Under the pieces are notes generated by a model. It was not told the origin of the DNA, did not search any database, and saw only the letters and a list, made by a program, of their open reading frames with translations. The translations under genes were made by a program, and so were the position numbers. 64,000 nt of DNA from Spirodela intermedia (Eukaryota; Streptophyta; Magnoliopsida; Alismatales; Araceae): assembly GCA_902729315.2 (NCBI GenBank), contig LR746281.1, forward strand, positions 377,001 to 441,000, written 5' to 3'. This document shows positions 1 through 11,700 of this stretch, piece after piece. The first letter of the stretch is position 1, and each line of letters begins with the position of its first letter.

Positions 1-1801
1 AGTGAAGCAGCAGGGAGCGGCTGTAAGGAGCCAGCAGGTGGAATACGCATCAGATATACACGATCATTCTCCTTCACAGCTATCTCCAAATTCCGATTTA
101 GATTAGTCTCTAGTTTGCTGACTGCATCAAGAAGAGGAGCAGCTACGCCTTTTGATGATTTCTTTGCATCAGCAAGGGCATTAATCCCACTTTTCAGCCG
201 AGCGATCTCCTGTGCAATCTCTTCTTTCTCGTGCAAATCCAGTCCAGCTCTGTAACAAGCTTCCGCATAAAACTGTGCTGACTTGAGTTGAACGTGAGAA
301 ATCCAGGTACGGTCAAAATGCTGACTCAGTGGGGGTGCACCCAGAGCTGCATAGGCTTCCTCGTAGTAAAGACTTACCTGCAAAAATCTTGACAAAAGTT
401 AATGTTCTATTCCAATTCAAAAAACAGGCCATGTTCTGTACTGAGGAACCCATAGGAAGAAATGTAGCATGTATCCTTGATAAGTAGAAGGATTGTGAAT
501 AAAAAGAACAGATTTGATAAAGTAATATTGGTCTTGAGAAGAGAGATATCATAAGGAATGCATTGATGTAATTGTCCAAACCAAATTGCTCCACAGAATA
601 CAATTGAGAAGGCATCCCTGGTTCATGGGATACTGCAAACCAACTTCAGATGAGAAATAATGAGCAATTGCTCATCAACACGAAATTCAGCGAACCACTA
701 GAACAAAAGATAAGATATGAATACAAAGCCAATTGCTTCTAAGTGGTAGCATCTAGGTGAACATTAATATTACAAAATCAGATATTTCACATCGAATTGG
801 ACTTCGAAGAGGAAGCATTTTGCTTTTTCAGCTGAAAGACGAAAAAAATACATTTAACTTTGTCCCAGAAAAACATCCATCTCCAAAAACGTTCGAAGGA
901 TGCAACAATAAAAAACTCTAACTCTAGCTTACATGGACAAAAATTATTTATAATATGTCTAGATTTACATGGATATTAAACTTATGAGAAAAAAAAATCT
1001 CTAAAAGATAAATGAAAATATTACCTCACTAGTGATAAAAGAGAGGACCAAAAAAGAGACTAATCAAAAATATAAAAATAAAAATAAATACATCAAAAAT
1101 CAAGGACAAACAAAATTTACCTGCCGGGCGACCTTGGAGCACAGACCAGGGGGCTTTGCATCACCAATGACCTTCTCAAAGAAGCACTCCTGTGCTTGGG
1201 CGAGCATCAGACGCTCGAGCATTCCAGAACACTCTGGAGATACGTCTAACGTCGCGGACGACCCCACCGAAGCCTTAATTGAGGCATTGTCACGAAGGAA
1301 GGCAAAGGCCCCAGCTGCAGCCTGGAAAGAATTGCACGCTACCTTGAGTCCCGCCGCGCCGGTTCTGTCTGCCGAGAGGGCGATCTGGCTGTGGGCAGCG
1401 CCGAGGTTGAAAAGCACAGCGGCCTTCTCCAGGTGGATGTTCTGTTGCGACGCCTTCTTGTTAGGCTTGAAGGCGTCGTACCAAACAAAGGAGAAAGCGT
1501 TGATATGGTCCCTGTCGGGGGATATTGGGAAGCGGGATTCCATGGCGCACAGTGCCCGGTAATACGACTGAAGGAGGTCTCGCCGGACCTCCGGAAGCGC
1601 ATCCGACGACTGAGGATTCTCTAGGTCGGATCGCATCTGCCGCACGGCCTCTAGATCATCCTCCAGGTTCTGCGCGTCCCGCTCCGAGTAGTGGGAGGCG
1701 ATGTAGTTGCGGAGGGGCCGGTAGAGCTCGATTGCTGCCGTCTTCTTCTCGTGGATCGCCAGCATCACGTTAACCGACCCTGCTATCCCCGGCACAGCCA
1801 T
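1..1801 (-). CDS. BRO1: BRO1/ALIX-like protein, 5' part (truncated by window edge)
   Basis: BRO1-domain protein of the ALIX family. Known role of the family: it binds ESCRT-III SNF7 and helps sort ubiquitinated membrane cargo at multivesicular endosomes. Exon 1 is 1121..1801 (227 codons) and exon 2 is 377 to beyond base 1 (125 codons visible). The intron 378..1120 has GT/AG ends and both junctions are phase 0. The start is the ATG at 1799-1801; the frame is open 18 bases further up but has no earlier ATG there. The N-terminus contains NVMLAIHEKK and LYRPLRNYI, and exon 2 contains SLYYEEAYAAL and WISHVQLKSAQFYAEACYR, all typical of the BRO1 helical domain. The ALIX V domain and C-terminus would lie to the left of the window. 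It is divergent from the DUF1997 gene. Confidence 0.93.
378..1120 (-). other. Intron 1 of BRO1 (743 bp)
   Basis: AT-rich intron. On the minus strand the donor is CAG|GTAAAT and the acceptor is TTTTTGCAG|GTAAGT. The short open frames inside it have no coding character. Confidence 0.85.
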
Positions 1802-2295
1802 CTCTCCCCTTTCTTCCACCTCCTCTCTACGGCGCCTCTGATTTATTTATACCTGTAGAAGATCCGACTTGCAGTTGGACGCGCGCGGGCGGTGACCCGA
1901 CTCTCGCCCCCGTAGTTCCCCCCCGACTACGACGCGTCGGGAAAAATCAATCTGACCCGTCGGAAATTCCATCGACGGTCCACATCAACCATCCTTTTTC
2001 TCTTCTTTTTTACGTTTCCCATGATTCCCGTCCGTCGAAGTTTCCAATAATGGGTTGGTCTTCCGGCTCATTAGTCTTTCCTTGGTACACCAACTGTCTT
2101 AGTGGGCCTAGCCCAATTTACCCAGCGTTTCCTCCTGTACTCTCTCTCTCTCTCCCCGTCGTCAACCTCCAGCCGCACATTTTCGTGTCACTGAGGAAGA
2201 AGATACCTGGGAAAAGCTGAGCTTTTCCCAGGCGGAGGGAGCGGGGGGGAGGGGGGGGGGGGGGCTGGGGGAGGAGATAACCGTACCTAGTCCCA
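1802..2295. promoter_or_regulatory. Shared divergent promoter region, BRO1 / DUF1997
   Basis: 494 bp between two oppositely directed start codons. It holds a palindromic pair of site II-like boxes, TGGGCCTAGCCCA, at 2103-2115. A CT tract lies at about 2141-2156. A G-rich run (about 2240-2275, nearly all G) sits just before the DUF1997 start. No obvious TATA box close to either start. Confidence 0.6.
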
Positions 2296-4015
2296 ATGGC
2301 GCTCCTCTCCTCGGCGGTGCGCTTCGCCGCCATCTCCATCCCGCGGCCGCAGCAGCGGACCCGTAGGGCTACTGCTCGCCGCCCAATTCGCGCCGCATCG
2401 GCGGTGCTCTCGGATCACAGGGCCCGGTTTGTGGCAAATCGTACGGAGTCCGCCTCCGTTCAACAGCTTCAGCGCCCCCTCGGTGAGCGCCGGCCTCTGC
2501 AATCTCCCCGAATCTCTACAGTTCAACCATTTATTTGTTTCCATCTTGTGCCAGCGGAGTACATGAGTTTGCCAGCGAGCCAGTACTCGGTGCTGGACGC
2601 GGAGAGGATCGAGCGCGTGGACGAGAAAACCTTCCGCTGCTTCGTGTATCGCTTCAAGTTCTTCTCCTTCGAGGTGTGCCCCGTGCTAATGGTCAGAGTG
2701 GAGGAGGAGCGTGGTGGGTGCTGCATCAGACTCTTGTCGTGCAAGGTACTCGTCCCAGTTTTCTTGGATGCATTAACTGTCTTTCTTGGGTATGGAACGC
2801 CCCAAGAAGAGGATGAAAAGAAGTAATCTGATGCTGTTGGTTTTGCCGCTTTTGCTGGTTGCCACCGACTGATGATTCCCCATAGCTGGAGGGCTCCCCC
2901 ATCGTCGTTGCTCAGAATGAGAAATTCTCCGGTATGGGATGCTAGATTTCTTATTGTTTTAAAAGCATTTTGTTAACTGGGTATTGCGGCCGGTCTTGCT
3001 GAGAGATTGCCCACTATTTTCCTTTACTTGACTTGAGTTCCTCTGCAATTGCTTCCTGCAAAACGCAGAAGATGGAACCTCTCTTCCCCTGCTATCTTCA
3101 TGTTTCAGGCTCAGTTCATATGCCAACGTTCCTGCCCTCTTCCCTCCCTTTGTCTGCCATGAATTATGGTTTCATCATGCTTCCACGTTCTTGATAATGT
3201 TTTCCATTAATCTTCTTCAGACCTGCATGCTAAAAACCTCTTTGACCTCAAATGACACTCCGTGTGGAATCCATGATCTCTTTTTCTGGATTAGGATGAG
3301 AGTTCTGGGAGAAATGGGCCACAAGTTTGACGATTTGTCTAGCTGGCAATGGCCATTTCTTCAGCCATAAGACAGCCATGGTCTCTCAGTCGGGTTCATA
3401 CTCTCTTCCCGTTGACCATTCTGATTTGGCAAGGTTGACCAGCGTATTGATCATCGATCTGAGTCAAAATATCTAATTTTTTCAGGAGTGATGATTTGAC
3501 ATTGGTTTGATATGGGAAATGCAGCTTCCATGGTGAATAAGATATCCTGCGATGACGGCTCGGACAACTCGGGAGCACAGAAGCTCGTCACAGATACCAC
3601 CATTGAGGTAAAGCTTCAAGAGATTATTTCACTCATCTCCGGTATTATTATTAGTATTATTATTATTTTCTCCATTTTGAAGTGGGTATCACTTTCAGGT
3701 CAGCATCGATATTCCTTTTCCGTTTAGGGCGATCCCCGTGGAAGCGATCGAGTCAACGGGTACCCAGGTCCTCGAGCGCCTACTGAGGATCATGCTCCCA
3801 AGATTTCTGTCACAGGTTTGCTGATCCCTGGCATCTTCTTTCTTGATCTTTACCCCGTCTGGCATAAATCCGCTCAACATGCAAAAATCACAGATTATCG
3901 TCAACAGTGATAAAAAAGGAATTTTTTTTCCGGGATCATCCAGCTGGTGAAGGACTACCAGGCGTGGGCTTCTGGGGACGTGTCGAGGCTGCCGCAGGGG
4001 AACGGGGAGATCTGA
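2296..4015 (+). CDS. DUF1997 family protein, probably plastid-targeted
   Basis: Six exons: 2296..2482, 2555..2745, 2886..2931, 3525..3607, 3699..3815, 3944..4015. They join in phase to a 231-residue protein. It resembles the plant DUF1997 family (At4g31115-like); its molecular function is unknown. The first ~55 residues are rich in Ala, Arg and Ser with almost no acidic residues, like a chloroplast transit peptide. The core then reads YMSLPASQYSVLDAERIERV, FRCFVYRFKFFSFEVCPVL, LLSCKLEGSPIVVAQ, IPFPFRAIPVEAIESTG and LPRFLSQLVKDYQAWASGD. All five introns have GT/AG ends. The start is the only ATG that gives this leader. Plastid location is inferred from composition only. Confidence 0.9.
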
Positions 4016-4686
4016 GCCGCAACCACCCATCAAGATCAAGAGATTCAGATGAATACATGGATATGGTAATGGACGAAGGCTGTCCGGTCATTGAAGAATC
4101 GCATCCGATGGTGCAGAGCTGGCGAGGGGGGTTCCTCTGTTCATCTCTGTGCCCTTCTTTACTTTCTGTAGGACACATGTATAGAGTGTCTGTGGATTGG
4201 CAGAGAGGGCAAGGGTCTGGTGGTTTATTGGTCGGGCCCGGGGGGGGGGGGAGGGGTTGACTTTGGGAGGGGCTCTGAAAATGAGCTGGGTTTGCCGGGC
4301 CAGGGGTTGTAGGCAAGCCCAGACTCAATTCCGACATGTTTTAAATGCCTGCATTTGGAAAAAGATGGCATTTTGGTTGAACTTTTGCAATCTCTTGGCG
4401 ATCCCACTCCAAACGCTCAGACAGAGAGAGAGAGAGGGAGGGAGGGACATGAAGCCCCCCTCTGCATGAAGGGAAAACCGCATCAAGATCTGATAGCAGG
4501 CTGGCAATATATCGACAGTCTGAATGAAGGCCACCAAATCAGCACACTCCCCAGGCAAATACCCTTTAAAACTTCTGCACTCAGAGAGACGACCTCCCAA
4601 GACCAACCCCACCCCCCCTGAAGAGAAGAAGAGAAAAGAAAAAACAAGAATGAAAAATCTTGATGGCGAGGGGCCATCTTGCAGGC
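4016..4686. other. Convergent 3' region between DUF1997 and PWWP genes
   Basis: Holds the presumed 3' UTRs of both genes. A poly-G run lies at about 4240-4252 and a short GA tract at 4421-4444. The open frames on both strands do not resemble any protein I know. Confidence 0.6.
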
Positions 4687-6484
4687 TCAAGCTCGGCGGC
4701 TCCCATGGGCTCGATTAAAAGGCGACCCAGCCGGAGCCACCAGCCCAAGGTGGCGCATGATCTTCATCCGCCGCAGCTTCCTGGCCGAGTTCTCCGGAAA
4801 TTCCAGGTCCTGTGAAGGCATCCAATGACCACCTCAGAACAGAGATCGCCGAAGAAAACAGATTGATACAGGAAAAGTAGGGCCGAATTGAACCATCCTC
4901 CTCTGATTCTTAAACATCATGCAGAAACCCAGTGCGAAGAAGAAGGCTGGCTGACTCACATCGAAATGAAGCTTCGGCTTGCGGGCCCTCTTGCCCTTTC
5001 CTCGGCGTTCTTCGTCCTCCTCTGCCCAGAAACGGCTCTTGGGATTCCATTTATCTGCAGAAGACGATTAGTGTTCAGGGCGGGCGATCTCAACCATCGA
5101 CATACCCCAATGGGTCATTGAATTAAGCACAGGAGAGATGGGAATCACCCGAGTTTTCATCCGACTGCTCGCTGGAGCTCGCCGTCTCCTTCTGACGCAG
5201 AGCCTTCCGCAGCAGAGAGCGGGGCAGAGAGGAATTAATCAAAATGGAAAGTCAACCATCGAGATAGCTGGGGGAGAGGGATACCTGATTCAGAGCGTCT
5301 TGGAATGCTCTGGAGGGATCTTTGCTCCTCTCCTCGTAGCACTGGTTTGGAAGAAACTATGCTATATAGATAAAATTATTCGTAGAGAATAATAAAGTTC
5401 TTTAAATCATAGCATTGTTCAACGTTGGAAGTTCTATTTCTACGATCGCTGGTGCCAGAAAATATTTCCAATAAAACAAAAAAACTCGTTTTTTTTGGAT
5501 GCGGGTAGAGCAATCTCTTCAGAAAGTCTCAGTTCTTGACTTCCATAGCTATGAATTGCAGAGATAAACACTGGAGCGGTATACTCACATGATCAAACTG
5601 CGACAGGCTGCTCACCGGATCGACCCAGGCACTGAAATGAGAGAAAATCACTAAATCTGGAAATCATAAAGAGCTCTCAGGACTTTGAAATATGCAACCA
5701 TAACTTACTATTCATATATGCCATAGAGCTGTATCAGAACTAATCCTCCAGATTGGTTCTCGCCACAGTCGAGGATCGTCCTTCCATCCATAACCTGTCT
5801 TGATATGAATATATATACATATTCAAAGGGACAGAATAAAATAAATAGATAAAATTAATGTAAGTCATACCTCCGCAGGCCAGCATTCATGGTAATCGGT
5901 CTTAGCCCAGACCACGCTCCCTGGGGATAAGTGGGAACCGAGGGCCTCTGCAGCATCGTTGGACAGATGGCGATCCTTATCATCCTGACCTAGAAAACTG
6001 GAATAGAGAGAGGAGCTTCAGTTAATCTCCCAGCTCCAGATGACTAACAACATGCAGAGGAACATGTTCATCCCTAATAAATCAAATCAGAGTAGAGTGG
6101 TGAGATTACAACGTGCCTGACAGGGAAAAAATAAGAGCAATGGAAGATTAATGATTCATCCGAGATTATCCAACATGATGAGGCCCATCAGGAAGAAAAG
6201 CCGGATATGTAAACCTCTACGCCAGCCCGAGGATAAAAAATTGAAAAAAAAAAAAAAAAAAAAAGACTGAGCAAGGTCAAGGGATGATGGGATTAGAGGT
6301 GCGCACCCATTGTTGCAGGTGGCCAACAGAGGATTTACTGCGGCTGATTCAACGTCAGCAGGTTGTAAGATGGCTCCTTCTGGGCCTCCGTTGAGGAATC
6401 CAGCGCCCCACTGAACAGCTTCCTCTCCCTGGATGATGTCACCGCTTGAAGATGTGGTGGCGCCGGCGGAACCCTCCTTCCAGC
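4687..6484 (-). CDS. PWWP-domain protein (5' end unresolved)
   Basis: Eight in-phase exons on the minus strand: 6307..6484, 5871..5997, 5709..5794, 5589..5631, 5285..5341, 5149..5203, 4960..5054, 4687..4809. All have GT/AG ends. The PWWP domain is spread over the 2nd to 5th exons: LSPGSVVWAKTDYHECWPAE, then GGLVLIQLYGIYEYAWV and LSQFDHCYEERSKDPSRAF. PWWP modules bind methylated histone tails and DNA, so a chromatin role is inferred. A basic stretch (RRGKGKRARKPK) follows, and the tail contains MRHLGLVAPAGSPF. The start is uncertain. A first exon at 6619..6688 (ATG 6686-6688) gives 277 aa. A pair of exons at 6818..6942 and 6630..6706 gives 321 aa. Both fit in phase. Confidence 0.75.
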
Positions 6485-7244
6485 CTGAGATCTCACGGCA
6501 AAGAAACTTGCTCGGTTATGTCTCTGCTCGGTATGCCCTATATTTTGATCTGGCAGCATGGAATAATTACTCCCAAAAGTAATCAAATTCTCTCGTCAGG
6601 AAATTCATGAAAATCTACAGATCAGGTACTTGAGAAAATTATAATCAGTTCCAGCAAGAAAGTTAGTCCGGGCTTGAGGGTTCTGCATTCTCGCAGAAGC
6701 GAATCACTGTGAAATCATGTTAATATCCGCAGCAAATCACTCAGATCCAAAGCAGCGGATGACCCATCTTGTGGGTCGGTGTTCGTGGTAGTCTGGCAGA
6801 ATTAGATGCGCAGTTACCAAAGAACGATGGCGGAAATCTCCGCCGGTAGACTCTCGACGGCTGATAAAATCTCCGCCGGGTCGAATCTCGCCGAGGGCAA
6901 GCGATCATACTTGACCCGAAATCGGAGCATTACGAAGTCCATCAGGAATTCACAGAGGAATTCGACATTCGGTCGAGGGATCAGCGTTCGCAAATCAGCA
7001 GAGTAAAACTACCCAATTGGAAACAAAGAATCGAAGAGGGGCGGATAGAGTGACAGACATACAGACCTCGGGGGTGGCGCGGACGGGACCCCTGGCTCCT
7101 GGGTTGCCGGCAGGAGGTGGGTATGTGGAAGGGCTCCAGGGACTGCCGGAGTCGATTCATGGAGGCGGGGAGCAGAGAGGCCAGGCAAAGGGAAGCGAGG
7201 GATTTCGCAGTCGAACGCAACACAAAGACCCTCCACCAGAGCGC

Positions 7245-7275
<31 letters not shown>

Positions 7276-7509
7276 ATTTGGGGGAGGGGAGAGGAGGAAA
7301 TAAACCGAGAGAGGCAGGAGGGAGGGGACTTTGGAGGGGGCGAACGATCTTCCCAAAAGCCCAGCCCCTCCCCCGCCCACCTCGGCGTTCCGCCCGCCCG
7401 AGAAGTATTGGTTGGGCCCCTGGGCTCACCGGGATGTGGAAGGAGAACCAAATACGCAGATCTCCGGAGGTAAGGCGCCAACGGGTAACCCCGCTCTTCT
7501 CTGCTACCA

Positions 7510-7566
<57 letters not shown>

Positions 7567-8072
7567 CCGACTGGTTATTTATTTGGGCGTCAGGGTTTCC
7601 TGTGTGGGAGAGCGCCTACACCCACACGAGGACCGTGGCCTCCATGAAAGCCCACAATGACGACAGACGCTACCAGGAAGCCAACCCTCAATCTCCCAAT
7701 AGAAAAATATGGTTTGTATTGCAAGACAAAGATCTCCGCCATGACTGCTGAAGGGCAAGCTATTTTTTAGTTCTTACTTCGAACCTTAACCTCTTCATAT
7801 AAACCCACAATACTCTGTTTTGTATAGACGCCATTACCACCCATCAACGTCAGAGAGACCCCCTGAAACTGCACCCGATCCCCATCCGACATTGCACGAT
7901 GATCTTATTGCAGATAAATATAAAACAGCAAACTTTGGGAAAGAAAGAAAGATAAGAAATCATACGCTCTGAAGAAGCAATGTGGGGGCTAACACAAGGA
8001 AGAGGTTTGGCATCTGGGCCTGCTTCACTTGGCAGATCGGAACAAGTAGAAGAAGAAGAAGAAGAAGGAGAA
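6485..8072. other. 5' region of the PWWP gene and 3' flank of the small membrane-protein gene
   Basis: Holds the unresolved first exon(s) of the PWWP gene (6619-6942), a purine-rich stretch at 7200-7330 (pyrimidine-rich in the direction of transcription, like many plant leaders), and a long TC microsatellite. The long open frames on both strands in 7000-7750 are caused by the simple repeats. Confidence 0.55.
7514..7563. repeat. (TC)25 microsatellite
   Basis: Uninterrupted TC dinucleotides, upstream of the minus-strand PWWP gene, where the transcribed strand would read GA. Confidence 0.97.
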
Positions 8073-8250
8073 TCAAGGCTTCGGATAGGATGTGGTGCTG
8101 TCTGGTCCGATGTCGCGGGACCCGGTGTTTATGTAAGGCCCCCGGAAAGTCGCCTGAGGAGGAAGCGGCTTCGAAGAGTCAATTATGGGCTTCTGCTTGG
8201 ACGTCCTTCAGAGAGAAGCATGCATCAGACATATATATATATACATACAT

Positions 8251-8288
<38 letters not shown>

Positions 8289-8419
8289 CTAAGCGTGACA
8301 ACATCAGATAAATTGCAGGGACAAAGAGGAACTTACGCCAGGACAAAGGGAAAGGCTAGGCCAGCACCTGCAAAGGCCAATAAGCCGCCAGCAAGGACCA
8401 GGTTGCGAGCACGAGCCAT
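8073..8419 (-). CDS. Small single-pass membrane protein (71 aa), unknown function
   Basis: Two exons: 8337..8419 and 8073..8205, donor GC|GTAAGT and acceptor GAAG|GACG, 71 residues. The N-terminus MARARNLVLAGGLLAFAGAG leads into a hydrophobic segment (about residues 7-28). A soluble tail follows, containing PPQATFRGPYINTGSRDIGPD. The arrangement looks like a small organelle or ER membrane protein, and I believe similar short proteins occur in other plants, but I know no function. An acceptor-like CTCTCAG sits about 27 bases before the ATG, so a 5' UTR intron is likely. The leader exon may lie near 9971-10150, where the minus strand has a GAAAG|GTACCC donor and a CT-rich stretch. Confidence 0.78.
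8254..8281. repeat. (GA)14 microsatellite in intron
   Basis: GA dinucleotides inside the intron of the 71-aa membrane-protein gene, next to a short AT tract at 8231-8242. Confidence 0.95.
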
Positions 8420-8459
8420 AGAGAGCACCGAGTCCAGCAAGATCTGAGAGACAAATCAT

Positions 8460-8780
8460 ATATGGGCTCATGTCAAAATATAAGATCACATTCGGGTTCG
8501 TTCCAAAATATGAGATTTCAGATGAGTTCATTCAACAAGAGTAAGCCTACACATGAGTCCACTTCAAGCTGTAAGATCAAACTAACAATAATACCACATA
8601 CGGGTTCATTTCAGAATCTAAGATTTTGTGTGTTCATTCCAAAATCTACGAGTACATCAGGCTTCATTCCATAGGGTTCACTTCAAGGATTACATAAGGG
8701 CTCATTCCAAACGAGAAGATCACATTCGGGCTCATTCCAAGATACAGGATTTCACATGGGTTCATTCCGATTCGTAGTAA
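8460..8780. repeat. Degenerate ~30-bp minisatellite
   Basis: About ten imperfect tandem units built around GGGTTCATTCCAAAATAT followed by AAGATTTCACAT. Clear starts fall near 8462, 8491, 8521, 8552, 8600, 8632, 8662, 8700, 8728 and 8758. It lies directly upstream of the membrane-protein first coding exon, probably in its 5' UTR intron. Confidence 0.85.
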
Positions 8781-11700
8781 TATTGATGGGTTCTTACTGA
8801 AACCCTAGTCCTCTATTTCCTCGGTCCTGCTTCTCCAACTGGTCCTTCCAGCATCCTGGTAATAGCCCTTCTGCCACCAGGACCAAGTTCCAGCCCCCTG
8901 TAAAGCCATTCTAGCTTCGTAAGAACCCTAATCCCACAACTGGTTGAACATGCGCCAGATATCCAAGAACATTTCCCCAGGAAACGTAGAGGAAGTTATC
9001 TCTTGGGACAATCAGATGGCAATCAAAACCAGAGAGGAGATCAACATGATCTGATGAGGAAATCCTAATTTTAAATAAATAAATAAATAAAACTGGATTA
9101 CTTCTAAACACATGGAGTTTACAGACTACCATGTAAGCTATGATCGGCTCTTTGCTAGGCCGCCTATGAGGCTTAATGCTCCAATTGTCCTATTAATGCA
9201 GCTAAACTGTCCCACATTGGCGGACTACCATCGATTCACATAAATATGTCATAATTTAGACATAATATTCTCTTTTTTTCCTGTTTTCAGAGAAGCGCAG
9301 CATGGACCGAGAGTGAATCAAGATCGTTGTGGAATCACTCCACCCAATGTGGCTTCCTCTGATTCCTACCTGCTCGTAGAAATGAGACATTAATTCTGTT
9401 CTTCTCTGCAAAGAGAACCCACAACCCCAAGCTCCCCACGGTCTTTTTTAGGGTTCTTATGTTCACATTGCAGCGTGCCACTGAGCTTGCTCCTCCCTGG
9501 CCTCTCCGTGTCAAAGTAGGCATCGTGTAGGGTTCAGTGTTCTCGTCCACCGACATAACATTTAACACAGTGAAAGCCAGAAGGAGGAAATAAATATAAA
9601 CAATATGAGAAAATGAGGAAATATGTCAGGAATTTCTAGTTTAAGAAAATTCAACGGAGACGTTAGGATCTGAGTGCAAGAAATGACGCCAAGGTAGATG
9701 GTGATATCCATGAAGAGTCGAAATGCTAGAGATAAATACATCTCGCCCAGCTCACAAGACCCAAAAAAAAAAAATGATTAATAACTATCGTATGCTCTTC
9801 GTGAGATTGATCGTGTTCATTGAAAGCAGCTATGAACCGATTGAAGTTCTGAGTGCCCGTAACTGGCCAATTTCGGTGCAGCGTTCAACCAGAGGGGAGA
9901 GGGGCTATTGCAATGAAAAACCAGTACGATTGGCAATGAAATCTTTATCAGCGAAGGAAGAGCGGGTACCTTTCGAACGATTAGGGTTAATCTAGCGCCA
10001 ATAACCCGCGTGCTGATCGTTCCCAATCCCTGGCAAAAAGCACCCCCATCATCGTCGTGGAAGTAGAAGACAGGAAGTGACGAACGGACGAACTCGGGGT
10101 GGGGTGAGGAAAGGGCGAGAGGGTGGGTGAGAGAGATAGAGAGAGAGGGAGAGGGAGGGAGAAGGAGAGGGGCAGAAGTTGTGGAGGTGAAAATCAGCCA
10201 CCGTCTCCACTGGGATAGAGAAAACTTACAGCTTCAATCCTCAGGGTTCTGCAGAAGGGAACTCTTCCGCGCGGTCAGCCAAGCCGGACCAGAGCGTTAC
10301 GACGATCTTTGGAGCCAGGCGTGGACTTGATGGCACGCAGAGAGGGAGGGAGTGGCACAGAGAGAGAGAGAGAGGATCGAATCTTAAAAAAAATGATCAT
10401 ATCAATAAGATCATCGACTGGCAAATCTAGACAAAATATATACACAAAAATTGATCATCACCACCACTGCCATTCAAGTATGGACTGCAAATGTCTGAAG
10501 GAAGAAGAAGATGAGGACTATTAAGGACATAAATAAGGGTTTTTTTATTATTATTACGCTTAGAAACCCATTTTTAAATATTTTTGTACGATTTAATTTG
10601 ATGTAAAGATTCTAAGAGATTAGCAAACTCCTATTGCTTAATCTTCCCATTGCACTTGGAAATCTCTGTTGAATAAGCTCTTGAAGTCATCATTAGGGAA
10701 ATCCACATTTGAAGAACTTGGGGAGAGAAGGAAATTTCGTTGTTTCTATTTTTGTATAGTACGCTATCCTAATTTAGTTTAAACAATTTGTTATTGTAGC
10801 CATCATAGGATAGTTTTATATGCTCTAATGAATGTTATGACTTTGATGGCTTGATGAATACTTTGTTAAATGTAACTACTTTTTTGTGTGATTTATATAG
10901 TTTTAGATATTCGATACGATATGATCATGTGATTTAGTTGCTCTAATTGTATGTCACTAAAAGCATTAAAGTCTTGTAGATTTTATTCTTTGAATTTTTA
11001 ATCTAGTACACTAAATGTTTTAAATCAGAAGAATTTTATATGATTAAACATTTTATCTCATCTTAGTTAAAATGTGTTTATTGATTACAAATTGAATACT
11101 TTAATTATTAGACTTTATAAAGTTTGCAATTATCGCATATTATTACAAGTTTTAATTGCCATTTTTTATATTGACTAACTATTATGAGCTAACATTATGA
11201 CCTACGATCATTGAGATGTTATGGTGATTAACTTGCTTACTATGCTCTCTATAAATCACGCATGAATGGAGAATGAGACTGAGTGATGATCATGTGCAGT
11301 AAAATTACACATACTAAGTGTAAAATTAGCCTATGTGAAACCTTCAAATATCTTTAGTGCATTTAATGGTTGGAAAGTTATTGCTTGGACATTATGATGC
11401 AGCAAACATTGCTAAAAAAATCTACTAATATTCAAACTAATATGTAATTTACAAGATTCTTCACATGTACTTGATATAACAACAAAAAATGCATAAAAAA
11501 ATAATTGAGTACATTGAAGAAGACCCTTGTACATTCCATAATATGAGTCTATAAATGGGAGATTTTGTCACACACTGAAAGTTGATGAGGGGCAGAGGCA
11601 CAACAACAGTCACCTATCTATTGATCTTAGTGGTGAAGCTAAGAGCTTGGAATAATGAGAGACTCAGTGCCACTCGAGACATCCAAAGTTACTGAATTGT

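Noticed and set aside
7009-7751. Several long open frames on both strands with Arg/Glu or Ser/Leu repeats
   Set aside because: They are produced by the GA/CT simple repeats; no family resemblance and no splice context.
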